Part shown: piece by piece, positions 1 through 7,627 of the stretch
Position numbering within the stretch: position 1 is the stretch's first letter
Layout of the letters: each line of letters opens with the position of its first letter
Assembly (NCBI RefSeq): GCF_003987395.1
Contig: NZ_PIPT01000001.1
Span: forward strand, 533,030 to 597,029
Direction: 5' to 3'
Length of the DNA stretch: 64,000 bases
From: Pseudidiomarina aquimaris
Lineage (GTDB): Bacteria > Pseudomonadota > Gammaproteobacteria > Enterobacterales > Alteromonadaceae
Notes under the pieces: model-generated
The model's input: only the letters and a program-made list of their open reading frames with translations
Database searches by the model: none
Told to the model about the DNA's origin: nothing
Made by a program: the position numbers and the translations under genes

Positions 1-1203
1 GAAGCCAAGCGCGATACCATCGGCGATTGAATAGGTTAGCGGCGTCATAAGCAACACCACTGCGACCGGAGCCGCTTCGGTAACGTCGTCCCAGTCGACT
101 GAGCGTAAGGTAAAGAGCATCAGCACTGAAACGTAAATAATCGCTCCTGCGGTCGCGTATGCCGGCACCATGCCGGCTAGCGGTGCAAAGAAGATAGCCA
201 AAACAAACAGCACACCCACCACAACTGCGGTGAGTCCGGTCTTACCGCCTGAAGCGACCCCTGATGCTGACTCGATATAACTAGTGGTGGTCGAAGTACC
301 CAGCATTGAGCCGGCCACGGATGCGGTTGAATCGGCCATAAGAGCTTTTTCTAAACCTGGTAACTTACCATTCTTGTCCGTCATTCCGGCGCGTTGCGCA
401 ACCGCCATAAGCGTGCCCGAGGTATCAAACAAATCAACAAACAAGAACGCAAAGATGACACTCAACATGGCGACATCAAATGCACCCGCGATATCGAGTT
501 GCATAAAGGTCGGCGCTAAGCTAGGAGGTGTCGCGACAATTCCAGTATAGGTGACGTCACCGAGTAACCAACCGATAAAGGTGATTAGCAAAATACTTAT
601 GAGCGCGGCGCCTTGTATTTGACGTGCCACCAAGCCAATGATCAGGAAGAAGCCCAGCCCGGCAAGCAACACCGACAGCTGCGACATATCGCCCAGCGTC
701 ACCAACGTTGCCTCATGCGCAACGATTATATTGGCGTTTTGTAGACCGATAAGCGCCAAGAAAGCACCGATGCCAGCAGCAATCGCAAGGCGTAAGGTCG
801 CTGGAATCGAGTTGATGATCCACGAGCGGATACGCAGCGCTGACAATAAAAAGAATAAAATGCCAGAAAAGAACACGGCGCCAAGGGCCGCCTGCCAGGT
901 GTAACCCATACCAAGCACGACGCTGTAAGTGAAAAAAGCATTGAGCCCCATGCCGGGCGCTAGAGCTACCGGATAATTGGCCCAGAGGCCCATGATCAAG
1001 CAACCAATCGCAGCGGCAAGACAGGTTGCGACAAAGACCGCACCTTGATCCATACCCGCTTGGCTTAAAATAGAAGGGTTTACGAAAATGATGTAAGCCA
1101 TGGTCAGAAAGGTGGTGACACCACCGATCACCTCGGCTTTCACTGAACTCCCTTGAGCCCTAATCTTGAAAAGCTTTTCCAATACAGATTGGAATCCACT
1201 CAC
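1..1203 (-). CDS. NCS2-family nucleobase permease (AzgA/PbuG-like), 3' end outside window
   Basis: Inner-membrane permease of the NCS2 family, most like the AzgA/PbuG adenine-guanine-hypoxanthine branch that imports purines with protons. The frame is open for all 401 codons from a GTG at 1203 to the window edge, so the C-terminus is missing. A G-rich Shine-Dalgarno lies just upstream of the GTG. The N-terminus holds VKAEVIGGVTTFLTMAY and then a run of hydrophobic helices with VALAPGMGLNAFFTY, typical of this subfamily, and a later FLFVDLFDTSGTL segment, the NCS2 signature region. Substrate (purine rather than uracil or xanthine) is inferred from these motifs only. It is divergent from the ferredoxin gene at 1348. 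Confidence 0.88.
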   Translation of the reverse strand, partial: MSGFQSVLEKLFKIRAQGSSVKAEVIGGVTTFLTMAYIIFVNPSILSQAGMDQGAVFVATCLAAAIGCLIMGLWANYPVALAPGMGLNAFFTYSVVLGMGYTWQAALGAVFFSGILFFLLSALRIRSWIINSIPATLRLAIAAGIGAFLALIGLQNANIIVAHEATLVTLGDMSQLSVLLAGLGFFLIIGLVARQIQGAALISILLITFIGWLLGDVTYTGIVATPPSLAPTFMQLDIAGAFDVAMLSVIFAFLFVDLFDTSGTLMAVAQRAGMTDKNGKLPGLEKALMADSTASVAGSMLGTSTTTSYIESASGVASGGKTGLTAVVVGVLFVLAIFFAPLAGMVPAYATAGAIIYVSVLMLFTLRSVDWDDVTEAAPVAVVLLMTPLTYSIADGIALGF

Positions 1204-1347
1204 AGGTCATTCCCCCACTCTTTTTGCAGTATTTAAGCACGTTAAAAAATTGCGCTAGTGTACCTGAAAGTGCGCAAAATTGCTCGGTCAATATGCTCTA
1301 GAATTATGGTAGAATCGCCGCAAAATGATCGGCAGCAAGGAGTTTTC

Positions 1348-1668
1348 ATGCCAAAAGTAATCTATATCGATGCCAATGGTGGCGAATTTGAAGCAGAAGT
1401 TCCGGTAGGCCAAAACCTCATGGAAGGTGCGGTGGACAATATGATTGATGGCATCCTTGGCGAGTGTGGTGGCGTCATGTCATGTGCGACGTGCCATGTT
1501 TACGTTCCGAAAGAGTGGGAAGACAAACTTCCGCCCGCTTCTGAGCGCGAAGAAGATATGCTCGACATGGCGGTCGACCCGCAAGATAACAGTCGCTTAA
1601 GCTGTCAAATTGAGATGACCGAAGAACTTGACGGCATCGTTGTGCATATGCCGCGCTCGCAGTTCTAA
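1348..1668 (+). CDS. 2Fe-2S ferredoxin, adrenodoxin/putidaredoxin type
   Basis: Small soluble electron carrier of 106 residues. Cys40, Cys46, Cys49 and Cys86 give the CX5CX2C...C pattern of vertebrate-type (adrenodoxin/putidaredoxin) 2Fe-2S ferredoxins, with the conserved GECGG and MSCATCHVYV segments. The reading frame extends upstream to 1258, but the start is placed at the ATG at 1348 because an AAGGAG ribosome-binding site lies 7 bases before it and the protein then begins MPKVIYID, as expected. It is a single-gene unit. Its stop is two bases from the convergent stop of the NAD-kinase-like gene. The redox partner cannot be told from this window. Confidence 0.9.
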   Translation: MPKVIYIDANGGEFEAEVPVGQNLMEGAVDNMIDGILGECGGVMSCATCHVYVPKEWEDKLPPASEREEDMLDMAVDPQDNSRLSCQIEMTEELDGIVVHMPRSQF

Positions 1669-1670
1669 GT

Positions 1671-2810
1671 TTAGGGTGCGTCTACCTGCATAAAAACTTC
1701 GTCGTGATAACCGGTGGTGACACGAATCAGGCCACATAGCTGGTCATCGACTTCGGCATCACCGGTATCGACTAACAAAGGTTTTCCGTCGAGCTGTTGT
1801 AGTTTGGCTTTGGTTGCCACGACCCAAATCGCCTCTTTTCCTTCTGTCTCGAGCAAGTGTGCCAGCAAGGCCGCACTGAGTTGTTGATTGCCGCGCCCGA
1901 AAATATGGCCCTGACCACCAATCACGGTGACGATTAAACGCGCTGGCTGACCTGCGCTGATCACCATCTGCTCCAATTGCCGCGCGGTTACATCACGGGC
2001 CAGGAGCTCACCATTTTTAACCACGTCAACGCCAAGTAAGGTGTTTTCCAGCCCGAGCTCTTCCATTACCGCGGCGACGGTCGAGCCCGAACCCATAATA
2101 TAAAGCTGATCATCTTCCATACGCTCGACAATATCCGCAGCGATATCAGCAAGTACCAGCTCGTTACTCTCTTTACCGCCCATTTTTACTGCTTGCACAT
2201 AACGTAGCTCGGCGGGTACGAGCATTTCACCATAGCGCTTAGCGCGCACGGTGCCGGCACGAAAAGCCGTTTCGTCAATGTCCATGACATCGGCATGAGT
2301 TACCGTAGTTAACTGACCTTGCAGCATTTGCACGACCACTTTTCCGGCCGCACGCGGGCTCACCGCGTACACGCCGGAGTGGATTTTCACCCCTGCGGGA
2401 ATACCCAATACCGGCTGTTCTTCAGGCACCACAGCGAAAACATCGCGTGCGGTACCATCACCGCCAGCAAATAATAGTAAATCCACTCCAGCAGCGATCA
2501 GTGCCGCTACCGTGGCTTTGGTATCTTCTGCTGTGCTGGGCGTATTGCCCGTGTAGACCACTTCACAAGGCAGTCCCGCTTGGGCACAGCTTTCTTCACC
2601 TAAGCCATCTGCGCCGGTGAGGATCTTGCAAGCAAGCTGATGCTTACTGAGTTCAGTCAATGCTTGTGCGGCGCGTTTGGGCGCTTTCGGTTCAGCGCCA
2701 AGTTCGCGCGCCTTTTGGGCCGTCTCAGCACCATCGCTGCCTTTAAGCGCTACACTTCCACCTAAACCTGCTGCTGGATTCACCACTAAGCCTAAACGAA
2801 ACTCTGTCAT
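1671..2810 (-). CDS. ATP-NAD/AcoX kinase family protein
   Basis: Cytosolic protein of 379 residues related to NAD kinase (ATP-NAD kinase/AcoX family). The N-terminus MTEFRLGLVVNPAAGLGG and the FAGGDGTARDVF segment carry the GGDG nucleotide-binding motif of the NAD kinase/diacylglycerol kinase fold. It is longer than classical NadK (about 290 residues) and has the extra C-terminal domain of the uncharacterised subfamily. The substrate is therefore uncertain. The ATG at 2810 overlaps the stop of epmC in ATGA, which favours this start over the in-frame upstream ATG at 2873 and suggests translational coupling at the end of the prmB-aroC-epmC series. Confidence 0.85.
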   Translation of the reverse strand: MTEFRLGLVVNPAAGLGGSVALKGSDGAETAQKARELGAEPKAPKRAAQALTELSKHQLACKILTGADGLGEESCAQAGLPCEVVYTGNTPSTAEDTKATVAALIAAGVDLLLFAGGDGTARDVFAVVPEEQPVLGIPAGVKIHSGVYAVSPRAAGKVVVQMLQGQLTTVTHADVMDIDETAFRAGTVRAKRYGEMLVPAELRYVQAVKMGGKESNELVLADIAADIVERMEDDQLYIMGSGSTVAAVMEELGLENTLLGVDVVKNGELLARDVTARQLEQMVISAGQPARLIVTVIGGQGHIFGRGNQQLSAALLAHLLETEGKEAIWVVATKAKLQQLDGKPLLVDTGDAEVDDQLCGLIRVTTGYHDEVFMQVDAP

Positions 2811-3370
2811 GCAACCCCCTGCAATTGGCGTGTTTGTAGACGCTCTGCGCGCACGAGATCGAGCTGTGGCCACGGTTGTTGATAATGCGCTGCAAGCGCC
2901 CGCGCGAAACGTTCAGCGCGGGGCGGAACACCCTTCGCCAAGTACGTACACAGCTGCTGGTGCACAGCATCAGTAAAGGCAGCACGGTCGACGTCAATAC
3001 CACCGAGGTTATCGATACTTACTTGAAAGGGTATGCCTGCACAACGCGCGAATAGCCACTCTAGCGCTTGAGGCTTACGCTCGACCTGCTCAAATTGGGC
3101 CTGTTGTGCGGCATTTCGACCATCGGGTTCATACCAATAGCCATAATCTTCTAACTGCCGACGTTGTTCACCGGCAATGCACCAGTGTGCAATTTCATGC
3201 AGCGCCGAGGCGAAGAAACCGTGAGCGAAGATAATTTGATGCGTACCCGTCGCGTCAGAGGCGGGTCGGTAAAGCGGTTCATCGTCGCCAGCAACCAACT
3301 CAGTGCGAAACTCGTGATAAAAACATTGGTGAAAGAGCTCAATGAGCGTCGAATAATGGTGACTGCACAT
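2807..3370 (-). CDS. epmC: Elongation factor P hydroxylase EpmC (YfcM)
   Basis: Hydroxylates the beta-lysyl-lysine on translation factor EF-P, the last step of the EpmA/EpmB/EpmC modification. The 187-residue protein has the family's metal site in HEIAHWCIAGEQRR (HExxH-like), followed by DYGYWYEPDGRN and VERKPQALEWLF, which match YfcM closely. The frame is open upstream into aroC, but the ATG at 3370, just after the aroC stop, gives MCSHHYSTLIELF, the normal family start. It lies 14 bases downstream of aroC and overlaps the next gene by 4 bases, so it is cotranscribed, as in enterobacteria where yfcM is close to prmB-aroC. Confidence 0.93.
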   Translation of the reverse strand: MCSHHYSTLIELFHQCFYHEFRTELVAGDDEPLYRPASDATGTHQIIFAHGFFASALHEIAHWCIAGEQRRQLEDYGYWYEPDGRNAAQQAQFEQVERKPQALEWLFARCAGIPFQVSIDNLGGIDVDRAAFTDAVHQQLCTYLAKGVPPRAERFARALAAHYQQPWPQLDLVRAERLQTRQLQGVA

Positions 3371-3384
3371 ACTCTTATAACTTG

Positions 3385-4458
3385 TTATGAACCATTCTGT
3401 GCGCGCTGTCGCAGCCAGTGATCGACTATCACTAAGGCTGCCATCGCTTCCACAATCGGTACGCCACGAATGCCCACACATGGGTCATGGCGGCCCCGCG
3501 TGACCACGGTTTGCGGTTGATTAAAACGGTCGACGGTCTGACCCGGCTTGGTGATGCTCGAGGTTGGCTTAAATGCCACTTCAGCAATCACCGTCTGACC
3601 ACTGCTAATACCGCCTAACACACCACCTGCGTTATTACTTAGAAAGCCTTCCGGGCTTATTTCGTCGCGATGTTCACTACCTAATTGCCCTGCGGCGGCA
3701 AAGCCATCGCCAATGCTTACCGCCTTCACCGCATTGATGCTCATTAGCGCTTTCGCGAGATCGGCGTCAAAACGGTCAAATACTGGCTCACCTAGCCCGG
3801 CTGGCACACCGGTGACTTCGAGGCGCACGCGCGCACCCACCGAGTCCCCTTGCTTTAAAAGCGCTTTTAGGTACTCACCTGTGGTCTCCGCCACACTTGC
3901 ACTCGGCATAAACAGTGGATTCTGGTGAACTTGCTCCCAAGCGAAATCAGCGCTGTCTCGCGCAATGCTGTGCGGACCGATTTGCGTCACACCCGCATAA
4001 AACTCGATGCCCAATTCTTGCTTTAACAGCTTACGTGCAACCGCACCCGCAGCAACTCGCATTGCCGTCTCGCGTGCCGATGAACGACCACCGCCACGAT
4101 AGTCACGAAAGCCGTATTTTTTATCGTAGGTGTAATCTGCGTGTCCCGGACGGTAGAGATCTTTGATAGCAGAATAATCTTTGCTGCGCTGATCGGTATT
4201 CTCAATCAGTAAGCCAATGGGCGTGCCTGTGGTACGCCCTTCAAATACCCCAGACAATATTCTCACTTCATCTGCTTCACGGCGTGCTGTGGTATAGCGG
4301 CTTTGCCCCGGTTTGCGGCGATCCAGCTCGTGTTGTAAGTCAGCTTCAGTGAGTTCTAAGCCCGGCGGGCAACCATCAATGATAGCGCCAATGGCAGCAC
4401 CATGGCTCTCACCAAAAGTTGTGACACGAAAAAGTTCGCCAAAACTGTTACCGGGCAT
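3385..4458 (-). CDS. aroC: Chorismate synthase
   Basis: Last enzyme of the shikimate pathway: 5-enolpyruvylshikimate-3-phosphate to chorismate, needing reduced FMN. Length of 357 residues is normal. The three signature regions are present: [18 protein letters not shown] near the N-terminus, [16 protein letters not shown] in the middle, and [16 protein letters not shown] near the C-terminus. The start ATG at 4458 gives [20 protein letters not shown], as in E. coli AroC. It lies between prmB and epmC on the same strand with short gaps, so it is part of that operon. Chorismate made here feeds the trp operon 3 kb away. Confidence 0.97.
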   Translation of the reverse strand: MPGNSFGELFRVTTFGESHGAAIGAIIDGCPPGLELTEADLQHELDRRKPGQSRYTTARREADEVRILSGVFEGRTTGTPIGLLIENTDQRSKDYSAIKDLYRPGHADYTYDKKYGFRDYRGGGRSSARETAMRVAAGAVARKLLKQELGIEFYAGVTQIGPHSIARDSADFAWEQVHQNPLFMPSASVAETTGEYLKALLKQGDSVGARVRLEVTGVPAGLGEPVFDRFDADLAKALMSINAVKAVSIGDGFAAAGQLGSEHRDEISPEGFLSNNAGGVLGGISSGQTVIAEVAFKPTSSITKPGQTVDRFNQPQTVVTRGRHDPCVGIRGVPIVEAMAALVIVDHWLRQRAQNGS

Positions 4459-4480
4459 AGTAAGTCCTAAAATCTAAAGG

Positions 4481-5395
4481 TTAAAAGCTAGCTTGATGTT
4501 CCAGTAATTCCTGTCGGGTCAGCAGGAAAACACCGTCCCCGCCGCGCTCAAACGACAGCCAAGTAAATGGTACCTCGGGATACAGCTCCATCATGTGCAC
4601 CATGGAATTACCGACTTCGCAAATTAAGATACCATGTTCGGTGAGATGTTGTGGTGCTTCACGCAAAATCGTTCGCACTAAATCAAGGCCATCTTCGCCA
4701 GCCGCGAGTCCTAATTCAGGCTCATGGTGGAACTCGGCAGGTAAATCAGCCATATCTTCTGCATCCACGTACGGCGGATTGGTAACAATCAAATCATAGC
4801 GCTGCTCGGGCACGGCACTGTAGAGATCTGACACCATCGGAAACACGCGATGTTCAAGCTGATGCGCGGCAATATTTTCTTCCGCCACCGCAAGGGCGTC
4901 CGGCGAAATATCAAGCGCATCTACTTCTGCATCAGGAAACGCATACGCACAAGCAATCGCAATACACGCACTGCCCGTGCAGAGGTCCAGAATATGCTGC
5001 GGCGGTTCAGTCAGCCAAGGCTGAAATTCGCTTTCTATAAGCTCGGCAATCGGTGAGCGCGGGATCAGAACACGCTCGTCGACTTTAAAGGGTAAGCCTG
5101 CAAACCAAGCTTCCCCGGTCAAATAAGCGGCCGGTTTACGCGCTTCGATACGCTCCTGCAAGAGTCGCAAAAATAGTTCGCGCTCCGCATCGGTCATAAC
5201 AGCCTTACGGAAACGATCTAATTGCATCAAATCAAGATGCAGCACATGCGCCAATAAAACTTGCGTCTCAGAATCGGCGTTATCGGTACCATGGCCAAAG
5301 AACACCTCCGCACCATGCATGCAGCTGATGCCCCAGCGCCAATGATCTTCAATGGTTGTTAGCTGTTGAGCCACGCTTTCAGAATTGTGCGTCAA
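4481..5395 (-). CDS. prmB: 50S ribosomal protein L3 N5-glutamine methyltransferase
   Basis: SAM-dependent methyltransferase that modifies a glutamine of ribosomal protein L3. The 304-residue protein has an N-terminal helical domain, the SAM-binding LDLCTGSACIAIA loop, DALDISPDAL, and the catalytic NPPYVD motif common to PrmB, PrmC and HemK. The position directly upstream of aroC, and the sequence VLIPRSPIAELIE, favour PrmB over PrmC (which is usually beside prfA). First gene of the prmB-aroC-epmC-kinase series. A 30-base gap separates it from sixA upstream. Confidence 0.94.
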   Translation of the reverse strand: MTHNSESVAQQLTTIEDHWRWGISCMHGAEVFFGHGTDNADSETQVLLAHVLHLDLMQLDRFRKAVMTDAERELFLRLLQERIEARKPAAYLTGEAWFAGLPFKVDERVLIPRSPIAELIESEFQPWLTEPPQHILDLCTGSACIAIACAYAFPDAEVDALDISPDALAVAEENIAAHQLEHRVFPMVSDLYSAVPEQRYDLIVTNPPYVDAEDMADLPAEFHHEPELGLAAGEDGLDLVRTILREAPQHLTEHGILICEVGNSMVHMMELYPEVPFTWLSFERGGDGVFLLTRQELLEHQASF

Positions 5396-5425
5396 CGTTG
5401 TTCTCCGCTCGTCAAAATAAATTAA

Positions 5426-5947
5426 TTACGCCAGTTCAGCCACGGCCATGCGCTCAAAACGCCCTTTGAGGCCGTCCACATCGAGCGTGATTTCAGCGAT
5501 ACCCGCCGTAGGGAATAAAATCGGCTCCATGCGCGCATCCAACTCTGCCACCAAATAACTCACGAATGGCATATGCGATACGATTGCCACATGTTGCACA
5601 CCGCGACCGCGCTGTTGCAGTTGCGCAAACAACCAGTCGGCAAAATGTTGGGCATCGCCCTCGGGGGTAATGTCATCGCAATCAGATTGCTCGGACACCT
5701 TGACCTGCTGCGCAAGAATGGCGGCAGTTTGCCGCGCGCGAACGTAGGGGCTGACCAAAAGCCAATCGAGCTGCTCGGCCCCTTGCTCGGCAAGATAGTG
5801 CCGCAACCATTGCGCGTTCATGATAACTTCTTGCTCGCCATAGGCGCTTAACGGACGAATCGCATCGCCTTGTAAGGCCTGCGCTGGCATTGCTTCACCA
5901 TGACGCATAATGTAAAACTTCACTTTTTTCGTGCTGTGATGCTTCAC
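5426..5947 (-). CDS. sixA: Phosphohistidine phosphatase SixA
   Basis: Small histidine-phosphatase-fold enzyme, 173 residues, that removes phosphate from phosphohistidine (in E. coli on ArcB and on the nitrogen PTS protein NPr). The catalytic RHG is in YIMRHGEA near residue 15, and a second conserved His lies in VAIVSHMPFV. The chosen ATG at 5947 overlaps the stop of rnfH in ATGA. An in-frame GTG eight codons later would give the shorter start seen in enterobacteria. Coupling to ratA-rnfH upstream suggests one transcript. Confidence 0.88.
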   Translation of the reverse strand: MKHHSTKKVKFYIMRHGEAMPAQALQGDAIRPLSAYGEQEVIMNAQWLRHYLAEQGAEQLDWLLVSPYVRARQTAAILAQQVKVSEQSDCDDITPEGDAQHFADWLFAQLQQRGRGVQHVAIVSHMPFVSYLVAELDARMEPILFPTAGIAEITLDVDGLKGRFERMAVAELA

Positions 5948-6303
5948 TCGTCTTCACCATCGGCATTCGTGGCGCGACGACGTCGCCCTCCGGTTACCGG
6001 ATCGGCGCGACCATCATCTTTCGCTTGTTCGGCGCGCTTGCGCCGAATCGCCTTCGGATCGGCTATCAAAGGCCGATAAATCTCGATACGATCGCCGTCG
6101 CGCGGTTCATGATCTAGTTTCACCGCTTTACTCCAAATACCGACTTTTTGCTCGTTTAGATCGATTTCGGGAAAGTACCGAGCAATTTGTGATTGCGCGA
6201 TGCAATCGGCAACCGAGGTACCCTTGCGCACCCGCAAAGGTACAATCTGCTGACGCTCAGGGGTTGCATAGGCAACTTCGATTTGGATTTGCTCTTGGCT
6301 CAT
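5944..6303 (-). CDS. rnfH: RnfH family ubiquitin-like protein
   Basis: Small protein of the RnfH/RatB family with a beta-grasp ubiquitin-like fold: IQIEVAYATPERQQI near the start, then VADCIAQS and DGDRIEIYRPL, the family hallmarks. It is 119 residues, with a basic C-terminal tail rich in Arg, Lys and Asp. Function is unknown. Despite the name it is not part of the Rnf complex encoded at 31.6-36.7 kb. It directly abuts ratA (stop and start touching) and overlaps sixA by 4 bases. The ratA-rnfH pair divergent from smpB is a conserved gammaproteobacterial arrangement. Confidence 0.9.
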   Translation of the reverse strand: MSQEQIQIEVAYATPERQQIVPLRVRKGTSVADCIAQSQIARYFPEIDLNEQKVGIWSKAVKLDHEPRDGDRIEIYRPLIADPKAIRRKRAEQAKDDGRADPVTGGRRRRATNADGEDE

Positions 6304-6741
6304 TTAGGAAGTTCCGTACACCTGTTCCGCACGCTTCACGAAAGCATCTACCATGCGACTTTGCAATTCATTGAAGATATTACCAAAAGCCAAGCCGAGC
6401 AAGCGATTCGCAAACTCAAACTCGAGCTCAAGGATAATCTTACAAGCGTTCTCATCTAAACGCTGGAAGCGCCAGCCACCGCGCAAGTAGCGAAACGGAC
6501 CATCCACGAGTTCCATACCTATGCGGCTCGACGGTTCCAAGGTATTGCGGGTCGTGAACGATTTACCGACGCCCGCTTTACTGATATCGAGGCGCGCCAC
6601 TTTGGTCTGCTCTGTTTGCTCAAGCACCTGTGCTGAGCGGCAACCAGGGACAAATTGCGGATAACTTTCGATGTCATTGACCAACGCATACATCTGCGCA
6701 TCGCTGTACGGCACTAGTGCGCTTCGTTCAATGCTGGGCAT
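6304..6741 (-). CDS. ratA: RatA-like START/cyclase-domain protein
   Basis: Protein of 145 residues in the SRPBCC/START-like superfamily, closest to RatA (described in E. coli as blocking 70S association) and to Coq10 ubiquinone-binding proteins. Seen: MPSIERSALVPYSDAQMYALVND, then YPQFVPGCRSAQVLE, and the C-terminal ELEFEFANRLLGLAFG. Whether it acts as a toxin or as a quinone or lipid carrier cannot be judged from sequence, and the toxin label is debated. It is the first gene of the ratA-rnfH-sixA unit and divergent from smpB. Confidence 0.9.
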   Translation of the reverse strand: MPSIERSALVPYSDAQMYALVNDIESYPQFVPGCRSAQVLEQTEQTKVARLDISKAGVGKSFTTRNTLEPSSRIGMELVDGPFRYLRGGWRFQRLDENACKIILELEFEFANRLLGLAFGNIFNELQSRMVDAFVKRAEQVYGTS

Positions 6742-6864
6742 ACCGATTCCTTGCCTTGCGTTAAAATGCCCGCATGATACCGTAAATTCAGGGCGTGATC
6801 ACCCATTCTCAATTGACCGCGAAGTTTCTCTGCAGAAACGAATTTTCTTTTAATATTGGATGCG

Positions 6865-6870
6865 TATAAT
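6865..6870 (+). promoter_or_regulatory. Consensus -10 element immediately before smpB
   Basis: A perfect TATAAT lies only 7 bases before the smpB ATG at 6878. No good -35 hexamer is visible at 16-18 bases upstream. If used, transcription would begin at or beside the ATG, giving a leaderless or nearly leaderless smpB mRNA. It may instead be fortuitous. Confidence 0.4.
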
Positions 6871-6877
6871 AGCCGCC

Positions 6878-7357
6878 ATGAGCAAAGCAAAATCCCCCGC
6901 AAATTCAGGTACTATCGCGCTTAATAAAAAAGCGCGCCATGAGTATTTCCTGGAAGACAAATTCGAAGCTGGTATTGCCCTGCAAGGTTGGGAAGTGAAA
7001 AGCATCCGCGCCGGAAAGGTCAATATTGCGGACACCTATGTCATCGTCAAAGACGGCGAGGCTTACCTATTAGGCGCGCAAATTCAGCCGCTATTGTCAG
7101 CGTCCTCGCACGTCGTATGCGATCCAGAGCGCACGCGCAAATTGCTGCTGAAAAAGCGCGAGTTAGACAAGTTGATCGGAGCAAGTGAACGCGAAGGTTA
7201 CGCGATCGTCGCGACTGCGATGTATTGGAAACGCCACTTGGTCAAGCTTGAAATCTATCTAGCGAAAGGTAAAAAGTCTCACGACAAACGTGACACAATT
7301 AAAGAGCGTGATTGGCAACGACAGAAGTCGCGTATTTTGAAACATAGTATTCGCTAA
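6878..7357 (+). CDS. smpB: SsrA (tmRNA)-binding protein SmpB
   Basis: Binds tmRNA and is required for trans-translation, the rescue of stalled ribosomes. The 159-residue protein shows [20 protein letters not shown], then [14 protein letters not shown] and the basic C-terminal tail with [12 protein letters not shown] that enters the mRNA channel. The frame is open from 6860, where an ATG would add six residues. The ATG at 6878 gives the normal family start MSKAKS. No clear Shine-Dalgarno precedes either. The tmRNA gene itself is not in this window. Confidence 0.96.
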   Translation: MSKAKSPANSGTIALNKKARHEYFLEDKFEAGIALQGWEVKSIRAGKVNIADTYVIVKDGEAYLLGAQIQPLLSASSHVVCDPERTRKLLLKKRELDKLIGASEREGYAIVATAMYWKRHLVKLEIYLAKGKKSHDKRDTIKERDWQRQKSRILKHSIR

Positions 7358-7375
7358 TTTTTTTGAATTCCCGGG

Positions 7376-7404
7376 TTGACACTGAAACAGTCGCACCGTA
7401 AATT
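7376..7404 (+). promoter_or_regulatory. trp operon promoter
   Basis: A perfect -35 TTGACA at 7376-7381 and a -10-like TAAATT at 7399-7404, separated by exactly 17 bases. It sits about 40 bases before the trp leader peptide. No convincing TrpR operator palindrome is seen around the -10, so attenuation may be the main control. Confidence 0.75.
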
Positions 7405-7444
7405 AATCCTCAAATAGAGTTAGACAAGTTAATTGAGAATCGTG

Positions 7445-7510
7445 ATGAACACACTAAACCTCGCGCAAGCGATGAAATCAGCACAGTGGTGGTGGCATTT
7501 CCCGAACTAG
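7445..7510 (+). CDS. trpL: trp operon leader peptide
   Basis: A 21-residue peptide, MNTLNLAQAMKSAQWWWHFPN, with three consecutive TGG codons at 7487-7495. It is too short for normal gene finding, but its place between the trp promoter and a rho-independent hairpin ahead of trpE is diagnostic of tryptophan attenuation. Ribosome stalling at the Trp codons when charged tRNA-Trp is scarce would keep the leader RNA from forming the terminator. Confidence 0.9.
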   Translation: MNTLNLAQAMKSAQWWWHFPN

Positions 7511-7578
7511 CGGGCGATGCATCTGTGCGTGTTTACACGTCGATTCATGAGAAACCCGCTGCATCAGCGGGTTTTTTA
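7509..7578 (+). terminator. trp attenuator (terminator with competing antiterminator)
   Basis: The terminator hairpin has arms AAACCCGCT (7552-7560) and AGCGGGTTT (7566-7574) around a five-base loop and runs into a T tract. The upstream segment AGCGGG at 7509-7514, at the leader peptide stop codon, is complementary to CCCGCT at 7555-7560. It can form the competing antiterminator when the ribosome stalls at the Trp codons. About 50 bases separate the terminator from trpE. Confidence 0.88.
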
Positions 7579-7627
7579 TTGCCCGCACACTAGCTAGCAG
7601 AATAACGAGTTAAAAAAGGGCAACAAC

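Noticed and set aside
5944..6303. rnfH as part of the Rnf complex
   Set aside because: The name is historical; the gene sits with ratA and far from rnfABCDGE, and has a ubiquitin-like fold rather than an electron-transfer role.
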